From: Diphasiastrum complanatum
Taxonomy: Eukaryota > Streptophyta > Lycopodiopsida > Lycopodiales > Lycopodiaceae
Reading direction: 5' to 3'
Assembly (NCBI GenBank): GCA_029204225.1
Contig: CM055101.1
Coordinates: 32,987,683 to 33,051,682 of the forward strand
Length of the DNA stretch: 64,000 nucleotides
The notes below the pieces were generated by a model. The model did not search any database. It was given only the letters and a program-made list of their open reading frames with translations, and had not been told where the DNA came from. The translations under genes were made by a program, and so were the position numbers. The number at the start of each line of letters is the position of its first letter. Within the stretch, counting starts at the first letter, position 1. This document shows positions 35,608 through 46,890 of the stretch, piece after piece.

Positions 35608-36660
35608 TTGTCCCACTCTTTCGACATATTGAGCTCTCAAGTTCCTCAGTCAACTATTCCTATTGAAGGTCAAAGCTCATCTACTTCCGACAATCAACTT
35701 ATCATCAGTGAATCCAAAGATGACGATATTGCAGTTCAGCATCTACAACATGATGGAAATGATCAACTTCTTTCATTACCCAGAAGATCGACAAGAGTTA
35801 GTAGACCGCCTATCAGGTATATTGACGAGTCTGCAACTTACTTTGTTCAAGAGCCGATGATTGTCAAAGGGACACTCAGTCAGCCTGATTCTGATCTCTT
35901 GAAAGAAGCTATGGATAAAGAGTATTCATCTCTAATAAAAAACCGGACATGGACGATTGTCAAATTACCTACTAGCAGAAACATAGTTGATTGCAAATGG
36001 ATTTTCAAAATAAAATACAAGGCAGATGGAAGCATCGACAGAAGAAAAGCTCAACTTGTTGCCAAAGGATTTTCTCATGTACATAACGTCGATTATACTG
36101 AGACTTTTAGTCCAGTAGTTAAGCATTCTTCTATTTGACTTTTGCTATCATTTGTCGCTGTAGCAGATTTGGAAATACATCAAATGGATGCACAAACAAC
36201 ATATCTTAATGGAGTTATCGAAGAAGACATTTACATGGTGCAACCTGAAGGTTACAATGTCGAAGGTAAACACAATCATGTGTGTAAACTCCATCAAGCA
36301 CTTTATGGCTTGAAGCACTCTGTTCGAGCATGGTTTCAAAGGATCAATACTTTCCTTATTGATCACGGCTACCGAGCTCTTCAAATTCCAATGTTTACTT
36401 CAAGACAATGCAGTACTCTTTTATCATTATCACTTTATATGTGGATGACACACTGCTTTTCAACAATAGTATTGATCTGAGAAAAGAAGCTAAGAAAATG
36501 CTATCTTCCGAATTCTACATGACCGATCTGGGCGAAGCTCATTTATGCCTTGGTATTCAAATCTTAAGAGACAAAAATTCGAAAGTTGATGTACATTACT
36601 CAGCAGAGATACATCTACAATATGTTAGTCAAGTATAATATAGTTAATTGTAAGTAAGCT
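35608..36660 (+). pseudogene. copy D reverse transcriptase
   Basis: The 176-codon frame 35,608-36,138 has a Ser-rich linker, 'SRPPIRYIDESATYFVQEPM', then 'NRTWTIVKLPTSRNIVDCKW' and 'LVAKGFSHVHNVDYTETFSP'. A TGA separates it from 'LEIHQMDAQTTYLNGVIEED' (36,142-36,390). After a shift the catalytic box 'TLYVDDTLLFNNSIDLRKEA' (36,408-36,638) is intact, followed by 'FYMTDLGEAHLCLGIQILRD'. It is the most complete RT of this family in the window. Confidence 0.9.
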
Positions 36661-37430
36661 CTCTCACCAATGGAACCAGGCCTCAAATTGTCAAAGGACC
36701 AGAGTCCTCAAACAATTCAAGAAAAGGAGCAAATGTGTGAGTATCCTTATCATTCGATAATAGGATCTCTTATGTATGCCATGATCTATACTAGACTAGA
36801 CATAGCCTTTGCAGTCAGCTCCCTAAGTCAGTTTATGACTAACTTTGGTATAACACATTAGAAAGCTCTTGTCAAAGTTCTGAGATATCTTTGAGCTACT
36901 ATGGACTTTTGCATTTGCTATGGAGCAATCGACAACAAAAAACTCAATTTACTCAGTGGTTACACAGATGCAAGTTGGGTAGGAGATGTAGATACTCGTA
37001 AATCCACTTTTGGATTTACATTCTTCCTCAACAATGGTCCTATTTCATGGAAGAGTCACAAACAATCATCGATAGCTCTATCTTCAACTAAATCAGAGTA
37101 TATTGCAACCTCTCAAACTACAAAGTTTGGTTTAGGAACTTACTCTTAGATATCGGTATGATTCAATATGCTTTGACGATTTTATTTTTTGATAATCAAA
37201 GTGCCATTGCCTTATCGGCTAACCCTAGGTTTCATTCCAGGAGTAAGCACATTGAAATCAAGTATCACTATGTCAGAAGCAAATTTCTCAACAAAGAGAT
37301 TATTTTGTAGTACTATCGAATGCAAGATATGACAGCAAACATTTTTACCAAAGCATTAAGCTTGGATACATATAGAAAGTTCTGTGCAGAACTAAGTTTG
37401 AAGGTCAAGGCATTCATGGATTTAGATTAA
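36661..37430 (+). pseudogene. copy D connection and RNase H
   Basis: '[20 protein letters not shown]' and 'FAVSSLSQFMTNFG' are the connection. RNase H reads 'SGYTDASWVGDVDTRKSTFG' (catalytic Asp), 'SSTKSEYIATSQTTKFGLGT' (catalytic Glu), then after a shift 'FFDNQSAIALSANPRFHSRS' and 'MQDMTANIFTKALSLDTYRK'. TAG codons at 36,860, 36,894 and 37,308 interrupt it. Confidence 0.9.
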
Positions 37431-37437
37431 CGGGGAG

Positions 37438-37600
37438 TGTTGGATTATTCTCCTACTAATCGACTAATCGAAAATGGTTCACAGGTGGTTATTGTCACTC
37501 TGGCCACTTTGCAGACTTCGGACACTTTGGATTTTTGCATTTGTCGCATTTTTTGAAAAAATGCGAATTATGTGACAAATAGTTTGAATTTAATAGGCAT
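37438..37600 (+). repeat. copy D partial 3' LTR
   Basis: After the purine tract CGGGGAG, TGTTGGATTATTCTCCTAC starts at 37,438. About 160 bp align with the copy B LTR (GGTTCACAGGTGGTTATTGT, then ACTTCGGACACTTTGGATTT) before similarity is lost near 37,600. Confidence 0.8.
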
Positions 37601-38117
37601 AGTTACACATTAGAAGAAGGATCTTTTCCTACAACCCGATAGTAGCATCTATCAAATGTTGTTTTCTCTATCTGGCCTTCTTTTCTTCTTCCAACATAAA
37701 ATACATGTATATTGTGCTTGTATATATCTTTCATATTTAGTAGAAACAATAGTAGATACCTAAGTCAAAAACTCATTATGCTAATTGCTAAGGTTGTTAA
37801 ATGATTTCATCACATTCACATCTTAGACAAGAACACGACAATTTACACCCCTATAAAACCTACACAAAGGCTTTGAGATTTCTCTCGACCAACTGTATCC
37901 CAAATCTGTAAGCATAAAATACACTAGTTCTAGTTGCATAGAGAAAGAGTGAGACAAAAAATTCTATTACTAGGAAACAACCAATAAGATGTATTCATGT
38001 TAGTCGGATTTTCCGTCGAGGGATTGGTCCCATTAGATGATCCCTAATGGGGAAAGGGCCCACACCGCCCTTATGCGAGTGATTAGGGTAACGTCGCTTC
38101 CAAATCCTGGGGTCGTC
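37601..38117. other. no gene seen
   Basis: A stretch without domains between the copy D LTR remnant and the cut end of the minus-strand gypsy RT. Confidence 0.5.
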
Positions 38118-38745
38118 CTAGTCACCTCTTACTTCCGGGTCAATGAGAGTTTTCCAGGCTCTCAAAGGTATGGCCATTGGGATGTTGGAAGAAATAAGAA
38201 AAGAAGAATGTGCTCCCAAATCATCTAAGTAAACCTCTAGGATATCTCCCGTCTGCTGAGAAAATGCAACTTGCATAACATGTTGAAATGTGCTAGGAGC
38301 ATTATAGAGGCCAAAGACATGACTTTCCACTAGAAGGTTCTCCATTGTGTTGCAAAAGTGGTCTTATGTTGGTCTTCTTCAGCAAGATCGTGTTGTAGCC
38401 ATTAAAGCCATCTAAGAATGAGTAGGCCTCATCTTCTGATAGGTTTTCTAAAATGGGTTCTCCGAAACATAATGGAAAATGATCACGTTCTATGACTGCG
38501 TTAAGTTTCTTAAAGTCGACACAAATACAAAATTTTCCATTTTTCTTAAGAACTATGACAATTGGAGAAACCCACTTTGTATGTTTGATTTCATAGATGA
38601 ATCCTACATCTAGTGAGTGTTGTAACTCTTCTTTTATGTTGGCCTTGTAGATTGGATTACATCGGTAAGGACGACTAGCAAATGGTCTCGCTCTCGGTTT
38701 AAGAGAAATGCGATGCACAACTACTTGTGGTGAGATTCCTTGCAC
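38118..38745 (-). pseudogene. gypsy RT, cut after the catalytic box
   Basis: RT starts with 'VVHRISLKPRARPFASRPYR' and 'KWVSPIVIVLKKNGKFCICV' (the usual I-R-V-C-V-D-F appears as I-C-V-D-F). It then reads 'EAYSFLDGFNGYN', and after a shift 'FGLYNAPSTFQHVMQVAFSQ' and 'DILEVYLDDLGAHS', where YLDD is the catalytic box. After 'HSSFL' the frame loses similarity, so the thumb, RNase H and integrase are gone. Confidence 0.85.
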
Positions 38746-38794
38746 ATCTTTATAAGACCAAGCAAAGACATGTCTATACTTTCACAGAAGTATT

Positions 38795-39408
38795 TCAAGC
38801 TTCTTGCATTGCTCTCAATTGAGCCCCGGCGTGAACGATGTATTCATTATCCTCATTGGGCTCACTCAAGGATATGGTGATGGTTCGTGCAAGACCTTCA
38901 TATGGTGAATTCCCATTCGGCTCATGTTGAGCTTGTGGTAATTGGATGGTCACATCCTTGATCGTGTAGTCTTTAAAATATGCAGGCACATCAAGTGTGG
39001 GTGATTCAACGGGAGCTTTGCTCTTTAACTTCCTTGATGGTGATTTGGGAGTTTCTGGGAGAGGTGTACGAGCTAAAGCGACCTTAGGAACTTCCCGAGC
39101 AGTAGTAAGGTCTCCAGGAGGTTGGATTAAAAGTGGTTTCTTCATCTTTCCTCCATGTAGTTCAGTATCTGAATATCAGAAATGTCCAAATCTTCTCGGT
39201 AATTCTCAACTCATAAGACATTTTTGTCATCTACGAATAAATCTTTTGATTCATCAGTAGGTAGCCATGCAACTTTTAACAGTTCATCGTTACGTGGTTT
39301 AATATCAATAAAACTGATATTAATAATAGGTGTGTCTAGATTAGGAGGTGGTTCGTTAGTGGCCAAGAGAGTATGGGTACATTCATCCTGATTTTGAGTA
39401 ATCAGCAT
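38795..39408 (-). pseudogene. gypsy protease-to-RT linker
   Basis: Two open stretches (39,408-39,211 and 39,145-38,795), Pro/Ser-rich and acidic, with 'PAYFKDYTIKDVTIQLPQAQ' and 'EPNEDNEYIVHAGAQLRAMQ'. A related linker is at 46,263-45,883 ('KRYILDDVVIMLPKAHREPE'), so this block is a family trait. No function is known to me. Confidence 0.55.
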
Positions 39409-39602
39409 TTACACAATCAATCATAGCCAAACTGTGGCTCCAATTTATGATATCGATAGATTTACATAATGACCTTTCTCTTGGGTGGACTGGTATGGCT
39501 CAAACACATAATTTGTAGTGGATGAATCATCGTCATGATATCGTGCTGGTTTGAGTTTTCCTGATGAATCAATGGTAGCTAACATCTCCCTATTACCAAA
39601 AG

Positions 39603-39971
39603 TTACTCGTCCTTTGCTCCAGTCATAAACGACCTTTGCATTGGTGAGACCAAGCAGTAACTCATAAGTATAGGCGTTACTAGGAATATCAAGTACATGG
39701 TGAATTTCAGGCCTCCCAGCTTAATCAAAATGTGTGGGAGGAATCCTGTAGGGCGGACCATACTTTGATTGGCCATCTTGAGCTGACAAGTGGGTTTAGT
39801 AACTTTGTCTTTCAGGTTCCATTCCAACATGAGAGACATGGAGATGATATTGACACCTGAGCCACCATCTAACACAACTAATACCTCTCGAGATTGGCGA
39901 TGAGTAGCTGGAATCTTGATGTTGCCCCTCTCACTGAGCGGATTGGTTAGGTGTAATGGCATTTCAAGCAA
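39603..39971 (-). pseudogene. gypsy retroviral-type protease
   Basis: 122 codons. The active site reads 'VLVVLDGGSGVNIISMSLML', where the family has D-S/T-G: Ser/Thr is replaced by Gly, so activity is unlikely. The upstream 'GNIKIPATHRQSREVLVV' and downstream 'KPTCQLKMANQSMVRPTGFL' fit the beta strands of the fold. It is homologous to the protease at 43,362 ('VPIDSGSSVNIITE'). Confidence 0.75.
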
Positions 39972-40163
39972 CTAATCAAGAATAGTGGTTTTGGTGGATT
40001 GGAGTTGTTGTTTCCATTTACCCACATGTTTCCATAAAATGTGGAAAGGAAGTGTGACACTGGCTTGCAACAGATTTCCCCAAACTTCAGTGCCTTCAAG
40101 TGTTTTATTCTCAAAAGACATGTGTGGTACTTTATGGGAGCTAGAAGAGTTTTGGTCTGCATT

Positions 40164-41323
40164 TTAAATTTGTTGACAATATTTGTGATGCAGCCTAATT
40201 TCTTCTATTGGTTGAGGATACACAATGGGCGTAGATAATTTGCTTGGGGGTATGGTGTGGTGCTGGGTTTTGTTGGGTGCAATGGTAGTACCTTGGCATT
40301 GTTGTGCTCGAGTCAAGACCCATGCTGGCAAAGTTTCGACTTGTACAGAGCAGATAGGAGTAGCTGGTTTAGATCGTGAAGGGCAATCCTTAGCATGGTG
40401 TTCAATGCCACAGTTTTCACAAGGTGGTGAAAAACAAAGTTTGTCTGGGTAGCGAATACTAGGATGTTTACCGGCACAGATAAAGCATTCGCATATGATG
40501 GCAAGAAATTGTTGCCTTGCAAACACAGCTTGGTTTGGATCGTAGATCGGGGCATTTGGATCAATCACTTGAGTATTAGGATCATACAGATAGTATATCT
40601 CCAGCTCAAAGGAGTATCCTAATGGAGTAGTGTTGTCCACAAAATAAGTTGCTGGATCGATGAAATTTGAATCAATGAAATGCACAACTGGTTGTGGAAC
40701 AGGTTTATTAACAACAAATTGTTGGTGTGGCTGGAACTGATTTGGTGTAGTTGGTCGTGGTTGATAAACTCTTGGTCGTGGCATGAGTTGTTGTGGATTG
40801 AAGGGGCGGTAAGGTCGATACATAGGTCTGGGTGCTACTGGAAAATGGGTTTTCAGGCGGATAGTTTTAGGGAGTATGACCAAGAACAATTTGATGGCTA
40901 TACGTTCGGTGATATTTTCATCGACACATTCTACCTTGGGATGTTTGAAATGCTCAATGAAGCTCCTAACAAACTCTTCACGTCGCATCTTGATGTGTGT
41001 AATTTGGATGAATGGGCTTTGAGTCAGTTTGGATGGTATAAAACGTTGATAAGAGTGCCTTTGAGAGTATTCCAAAAAATGAGATCAGGAGGTTCCAAGT
41101 TGAGATCCCACTCTTTGGCGGTGCCATAGAGGACCATAGAAAACAATCTGAGCTTTTCAGTTTCAGAAGTGTCTCCATAGAAGCGACATGCATTATCAAA
41201 GTCTTGAAGAAATCTAACTGGGTCAGATTCTCTATCGTACTTTGGTACATCAATTCGACGAATTCTTCTTTCCAGGCATGGAGGATTAGGATTGGAAGAT
41301 TCAGCAAAGTATCTTGACATGAT
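40164..41323 (-). pseudogene. gypsy gag with two zinc knuckles
   Basis: Starts MSRYFAESSNPNPP at 41,323. The gag core reads 'RIDVPKYDRESDPVRFLQDF', 'EKLRLFSMVLYGTAKEWDLN', and after a shift near 41,030 'MRREEFVRSFIEHFKHPKVE'. A long Pro/Gln/Asn linker follows. The two knuckles are 'CFICAGKHPSIRYP' (last Cys changed to Tyr) and 'CENCGIEHHAKDC'. The frame runs to a stop at about 40,164. Apart from one shift it is one of the longer frames in the window. Confidence 0.8.
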
Positions 41324-42640
41324 GCAGAATGAGGAACATAATAACATTACAGATGACCAATATAGTATTGTATTTTGCGAAAAGATAAAAAAGACTGGTT
41401 TTTTACCAAAATAGTGAGTTTGAACAAGAATCTTGACTTTTTTGAAACAACAAAACTCGCAGACAGGAGTATGACTCGCAGACAGGTTGATTAAGCAGAA
41501 TATAGTACTTGCGAATTTCGATAGGGAGTTTTCACTGACAAAATACTGATATTTAATTTTTGTGGGTTTTTTGTGTGAAGGAAGGAATTCGCAGAGGGTG
41601 TATGTCAAAGTTTCAGATTGTAGGCAATTTCATGAGATGGTCAACGAATTTTGAAATTTTATTTTTCTGGCAGCCAAGTGCAAATAGTAAGAAAAAGTGC
41701 TTGTTTTGCATGAATATTTATGTGAGAAACAAAGGGATTGGTTAGTAAAAAGTGTTGATTTCTGGAAATCTAACCAGGCTAAGAATTTGCAGAGGTGATA
41801 GGCTGAAAGGTGATGTTCTATTATGGCTGCAGATAGACTGGTGAATTCGATATACTTGTTTGATATTAAAAAATGTCACTTGGATTACTTTTTTCAAAGA
41901 AAATGCCCAAGTTGACACTTTTGTTGCTTCTCCTCGGGTTCATAGGTTGCTCAATGACTCTGTTAGGACCTGGAGAGAAGATGGCACGCACACGAGCACG
42001 TAGCAATAACAAAAAAAAGAAGTAAGCTATGTAAGAGGACTTAAAAAGCCGCAACGGTGCCAGTGTTGACGTAATAACTAATGATGCGGTGGCTATGCTA
42101 GATCTAACCATGGTTTGCGTTGTAGTGAAGGGCAGACCAGTCGTCCACTTTCTAAGATCTACATAACTTACAACAAGAATGAAGGAGAGAGCAAAAAAAG
42201 GAATGAAGAACACCAAGGCTTCCCAATTGGTGCTCAAAAACTACGAACAATCTATTTAAGCTTCTTCCCAACTAGCAAGCTATTTAACTAATCTAAAGCT
42301 TGCTAAGGCTTCCTAACTAGCAGACCCGTTAATCTAAATCTATCTAACACCCAAAGGGAAATGAGAATAATAACAAGAATTGTGGCTAACTAAGCATACA
42401 TCATAAATACACGCCACAAATAAATTTCTATGAAAAGGAGACAAGAGGAGGCCCGAGCACCTTCCCTCAAGCTATTCACCTTCCAAAGGGAGCACAAGGA
42501 AATAGAAAGATCAATCACAAGATTGCAATTTAGCATAATTTCAAAGTGTTATTCACAAGGGAAATGCCTCTCTTCTTATAGCAAGAGGGCCTTCCATAAA
42601 TTCTCCACTAACTCATGGGATTAGTTTTCTAACTTGCCAT
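41324..42640 (-). other. probable leader and LTR of the 38-42 kb gypsy
   Basis: No coding domain. A TATA-like word near 42,580 and AT-rich composition suggest an LTR on the minus strand, but its edges are not visible because no second copy exists. It ends against a family 1 LTR fragment at 42,652. Confidence 0.4.
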
Positions 42641-42651
42641 TCTAAGTCTTA

Positions 42652-42978
42652 AGTCACACCAACAGCATGTAGCTACTAATCACATACATACACTAGTCAG
42701 AGCCCAGCAGGTATACTTAAACCCTCCAAGGCCCATGCACCATTAGTAGTGCACTGTGACACCTCACTGGACACCTCTGCAGCCTATCCGGGCCACGTCA
42801 TCCAGTTCCCTAATGACTCATTGATAGACCCATACCAGCTCCACCACCATGTGTTTAGGCCTACAACCATTAATTATGACCATGTACACATAAGGGCCCC
42901 AATTCCCTTATAGTCACAATTAACCTACGGATTGTTGGTCTACCAGTCCCTAGCATGGACACGCTACCTGAGACCAGC
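42652..42978 (-). repeat. gypsy family 1 LTR fragment
   Basis: 327 bp aligns with 10,801-11,133: AGTCACACCA(A/G)CAGCATGTAG, then GGTATACTTA, GTCATCCAGTTCCCTAATGA and GGACACGCTACC(T/C)GAGACC. It lacks both LTR ends: the TGTCATG end is lost at 42,978 and the CA end at 42,652. Confidence 0.85.
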
Positions 42979-43361
42979 CAGAAGGATATGTTTGCGGAAG
43001 AAAAATAAATTATCAATTTTGAATTACAGATAGTCACTGTAGAGAAGAAAGTCACATTTGAGGAAGGGGACGTGGAAATCACAAAGACAAAACTTTCGGA
43101 GGCCACTATTGATAAGCTTATCTCGAAAGTGAAGATGAAAGACTATGACATTGTAACTGATATTGGTTCTCTTCATCCCAATATAACTTTCGAGCAATTG
43201 TTGGCAGATAATAATTATTACCGCAAAAGTTAAAAGGTCTCTCTATCCCTAAGAAAAAAAAATGAATTTCTCTGCCAAATGTTGGCGTACTATCTATTGA
43301 TCTAGGAGACCTTGGCGCCCTAGAAATCGACGTCACAATTGTCGAATGCTTAATCGAAAAG

Positions 43362-44480
43362 GTGCCGATTGACTCAGGTTCGAGTGTCAACATAATAACT
43401 GAAGACACTGCTCATGCCTTTGGTTTGACTAATATTCAACCAGCCCAAAGAAATATCAAGTTTGTTTCTAAGTCCCTTAAAGAGATAGAATTAGCAGAAT
43501 TTACTGAGCTATTGAAAGAGTACCAAGATGTATTTGCATGGTCGCTCAGAGATTTGAAAGGAATACGTGCTGAATTTGGTGAGCACCGCATTGATCTTAA
43601 AGAAAATGATGTTCCCGTTCAACAGAGACAATATCGTCTCAATCCAAAGTACTCTCTTATGGTTAAAGATGAACTCAACAAGCACCTTAATGTAGGCATT
43701 ATTTATCCCGTCTTAAGCAATGAATGGGTGTCTCCCATTGTTGTAGTTCCAAAAAAGAAGGTTTGCAAGATTCAAATTTGCCAAGATTTCAGGAAGCTGA
43801 ATGCTGCTACCAAGAAAGATCACCACCCATTACCCTTCATGGATTCCATTCTAGACCAGGTTGCTGGACAAGAACGTTACAGTTTTTGTGAAGGCTTCTC
43901 TGGCTATAATTAAGTTAGAGTAAGGAAGGAGGATCAACCAAAGACCACGTTTACTACTGATTGGGGCACTTATGCCTACAATAAAATGCCCTTTGGTCTT
44001 TGCAATGCACTAGCTACTTTTCAGATAATTATGATGCTAATTTTCGCTGCGAACATTTATTGAAATTTTCATTGATGATTTCTATGTTTACAATAATATC
44101 AAGTCTCATATTCATAAATTGAAACTTACATTGCAGAGGTGTCAAGACACTTGTTTGTGTCACTTCATCCTGAAAAATGTTTTTTCGGTATGAGAGAAGG
44201 TATATTTTTGGGAAACGAAATATCCAGCAGAGGTATTGAAGTCTCCAAAGATAAAGTCGAAGTTATAAAGAATCTCTTGATATCAATGAATCTATGAGAA
44301 CTGAGAGATTTTCTAGGACATGTCGGTTATTATCAAAGATTTATCCAGAATCATGCCTCTATTGTTGCAGCCCTTACACAGTTACTTAAGAATCAAGTTG
44401 CTTATATTTGGACGATAGAACAACATAAAGCATTCGAAGAACTTAAGCGGAAGCTGATTAATGCTCCAATTTTGAGACCC
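43362..44480 (+). pseudogene. gypsy protease end and RT
   Basis: 'VPIDSGSSVNIITEDTAHAF' is a protease active site (DSG kept). Within about 40 codons it passes to the RT lead 'ELLKEYQDVFAWSLRDLKGI', so most of the protease C-terminus is deleted. RT blocks 'NEWVSPIVVVPKKKVCKIQI' and 'CQDFRKLNAATKKDHHPLPF' follow. After a TAA (43,911) come 'TYAYNKMPFGLCNALATFQ' and a broken catalytic region near 44,065-44,090 ('IEIFIDDFYVYN', with I-D-D in place of Y-x-D-D). Thumb blocks 'LRDFLGHVGYYQRFIQNHAS' lie near 44,300-44,360. Confidence 0.85.
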
Positions 44481-44840
44481 TGTCTGAGCATGAAAGACGA
44501 ACAGAAGAAAGACCATCGAATATACTATGCTAGTCGCTAGCTGAGTTCCTTAGAGAAAAATTATTCGGCAACAAAAAGGGAAGCACTTGGAATGATTTTT
44601 ACTGTAAAGAAATTTCGGCATTATTTGCTGGGACATGCTTTTATATTTCACGTTGATCATTATGCTTTAAAGTATCTCGTTAATAAACCTGATTTATTTG
44701 GCTGAATTGCTTGCTGGGTTTTGTTGCTACAAGAGTTCACTTATCAAGTTGAGCTTCGTCAAGGAAAATATCATACTAATGCTGATTATCTTTCACGACT
44801 TAGCACCGGAAAGATTGAAGAACTGTTAAATGACAACTTT
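44481..44840 (+). pseudogene. gypsy RNase H
   Basis: 'RIYYASR' then a TAG, 'LSSLEKNYSATKREALGMIF', 'RHYLLGHAFIFHVDHYALKY' and 'LLQEFTYQVELRQGKYHTNA', ending 'DYLSRL'. The catalytic Asp before 'YYASR' is missing because the 5' part of RNase H is deleted (a jump from 'LRPCLSMKDEQKK'). Confidence 0.8.
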
Positions 44841-45540
44841 TCAGATGAAAATTTATTCGAGATATCTTCTATGAATTCTTTATATTCTGACATTATTATT
44901 TATCTCAAAGATCAGATATATCTAGACGGGTATGATTTGGAGAAGAAGACAATATTTCAATATAAAGTCGCACCATATACCATCATCAACAATGTTCTGT
45001 ATAAGCTTGGTGCATATCATCAGTGAAGAAGGTGTCTTGAAGCTGAAGATATTCCAAAGGTTATCCAAGCCTTATATTTTGAAGATGTCAGTGGACATTT
45101 AGCCATGAGAAATACTGTTAATAAGATTATGACCGCCAAATATTGGTGGTCTACCATGTTTAAGGATGTCTATACTTATATTCAATCTTGTGATCCATGC
45201 CAAAGATCTGGTAAACCAACCAAATCTATGAATTGGTCGTTGACGCCAATCATACCACTTGCACCATTTGAAAAGTGGGGGATTGACATTGTCGGTCCAA
45301 TAAAGCCAGTAACTCGACACACCAAGTGTCGATACATTTTAGTTGCTACGGATTATGCAACGAAGAATGTTGAAGCGAAAGCGACGAAACAAAATAATGC
45401 AACAACTATCGTCACTTTTCTATTCAAATCTATAATCACGCGTTATGATTGTCCTCTTGAGTTAGTCAGTGATCGTGGTACCCATTTTATTAATGATTCG
45501 ATCCGATTGTTGACAACTTATTGCCTACAATCGTTAGCTC
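44841..45540 (+). pseudogene. gypsy integrase N-terminal half
   Basis: The zinc-binding region reads 'GHLAMRNTVNKIMTAKYWWS' and 'YTYIQSCDPCQRSGK' (CxxC kept). The core reads 'WGIDIVGPIKPVTRH' (first Asp), 'YILVATDYATKNVEAKATKQ' and 'LVSDRGTHFINDSIRLLT' (second Asp). The catalytic Glu region is missing, because the fragment ends at about 45,540. Confidence 0.85.
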
Positions 45541-46890
45541 ATGGATAATCAGGGTATTCTTTGTCCCAAGATCGGCTATGCGCTTGGACATGGCTTTCTT
45601 TTCATCGATCATGGTCTGAATCACGCATGCAAGGTTAGAAACAAGACCCATTGCATCACCAGAATCCATGGTAGTAGGTACAGCAGCAGCAGGAACAACA
45701 AGAACAGCTCTGGTAGAAATAGTGCTAACTGACCTCTAGTGTGTGGTCGGTTTTTCTTCTTCAAATATATCTTCGGCTTCAAAACCCTCTGGCACTGTGG
45801 CGTTAAACTGCTTTGGAGATATAACAACATGATCGACCCTAAGGGTGTCTAGTGCGGCTTCAACTTGAACTTGCTAGTTGATCTAGAAGGAATCATCAAC
45901 TCCAATAGTGGTATCGTGGAACTGTTCAGGATTAAGTTGTGATTCAACTTGTAAAATCTTTTCTGGATCTCCTGGCTTAGCAATGTTCATAGATTGTGTC
46001 CAAGCTGGGCCATCGTAAACATCTTTTGATTCAAGCACTTGTTCTTCGGGTTCACGATGTGCTTTTGGTAACATGATAACCACATCATCCAGTATATATC
46101 GTTTAAAATGCTTGAACATTTCATGCTGGACTCCATCTGCTTGTTCTTTGTCAAAAAGATTTGTCTTGGATTTTTGCTTAGCCTTCTTAGTAGGAATTGA
46201 TCGTGGAGGTGATGACTTCCTAGAAGATAAACTTTTCTTCGAAGGTGAAGACTTTCTAGACAATGATGTCTTGCTAGAACTCTGACTTGAGGAATTATCC
46301 TTGACTTTCCCTTTGCCTTTATCCAGTAAGGGTGGGACATTCTTTGAATCAATCTTTTGAGGAGAATTTTTCTACTTCAGGACCGTATTATAATGTTGCT
46401 TGGCTTGTTTCTTCGTCATTGAGCATGTGATCCTGTCTTCCTTCAATATAACTGCTTTTGGTGGTTTTATTATTGGTTCATTAGGAATATTATGCACTCC
46501 AAATCTGGTCGGATCCATATGATTTAGAATATGCTCATCAGTAAGTTCTGCATTGTCATCATAAGTCAAGGCATGACTCATAGAAATGAGTTCATCTTCA
46601 ATTGGATCTGGTATAGGCTCCATTGATATCCAAGCTACATTCAACACATTCAATGGAAAAGTGATCGATATATCCAAAGTTCGATCCAATAAAAAAATCT
46701 CGCTCAAATCTGATTAATTATCTTGTTGACACATATAACCTATTGTACAGTCAATCATTGCAAGTGCTTGATTTCAGTTGACAATTTTGGTTTGAGAGTC
46801 ATAATGAACTCTCCAATTCTTTACTGGTCTGTCACAAGTATGATCCGTTGTTGACGAATCATCATCCTCTTTCTGAGCCACTGGTTTGAC
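45541..46890 (-). mobile_element. gypsy fragment: gag/protease-side linker
   Basis: Minus-strand frames: 46,707-46,372 ('DLDISITFPLNVL'-like, 'WISMEPIPDPIEDELISMSH', 'PPKAVILKEDRITC'), 46,263-45,883 (Lys/Ser-rich, then 'KRYILDDVVIMLPKAHREPE'), and a third block 45,830-45,541 ('SPKQFNATVPEGFEAEDIFE', 'LACVIQTMIDEKKAMSKRIA'). The first two match the linker region of the 38-42 kb gypsy. Catalytic domains are absent. Confidence 0.55.

Larger units (their letters stand above)
33496..37600 (+). mobile_element. copia family 2, copy D, protease deleted
   Basis: Plus-strand order: partial LTR (33,496-33,620), primer site, gag, GAG_pre-integrase, integrase, RT, RNase H, purine tract and partial 3' LTR (37,438 to about 37,600). 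The protease is missing. Stops and shifts occur in every domain. With copy C it makes an imperfect inverted repeat of about 3.1 kb per arm. Confidence 0.9.
38118..42640 (-). mobile_element. Ty3/gypsy gag-pol element, 3' truncated
   Basis: Minus-strand order: probable LTR and leader (about 42,640-41,324), gag (41,323-40,164), protease (39,971-39,603), acidic linker (39,408-38,795), RT (38,745-38,118). It is cut in RT just after the catalytic box. A TATA-like CTATAAGAAGAGAGG lies near 42,571-42,585 on the minus strand. No primer site was recognised. Gag layout and LTR promoter words resemble the 22.2-25.3 kb element. Confidence 0.75.
42979..45540 (+). mobile_element. Ty3/gypsy pol fragment (protease to integrase)
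   Basis: Plus-strand protease remnant, RT, RNase H and integrase N-half, without LTRs or gag. Stops and shifts occur throughout. It ends at 45,540, where a minus-strand gypsy fragment starts. There is no chromodomain, so assignment within gypsy is open. It resembles 25.3-26.1 kb. Confidence 0.8.

Noticed and set aside
40680-41129. 149-codon plus-strand frame
   Set aside because: It is the opposite-strand shadow of the Pro/Gln/Asn-rich gypsy gag.
41866-42237. 123-codon minus-strand frame
   Set aside because: Lies in the probable leader/LTR of the gypsy element and has no gag or pol motif.
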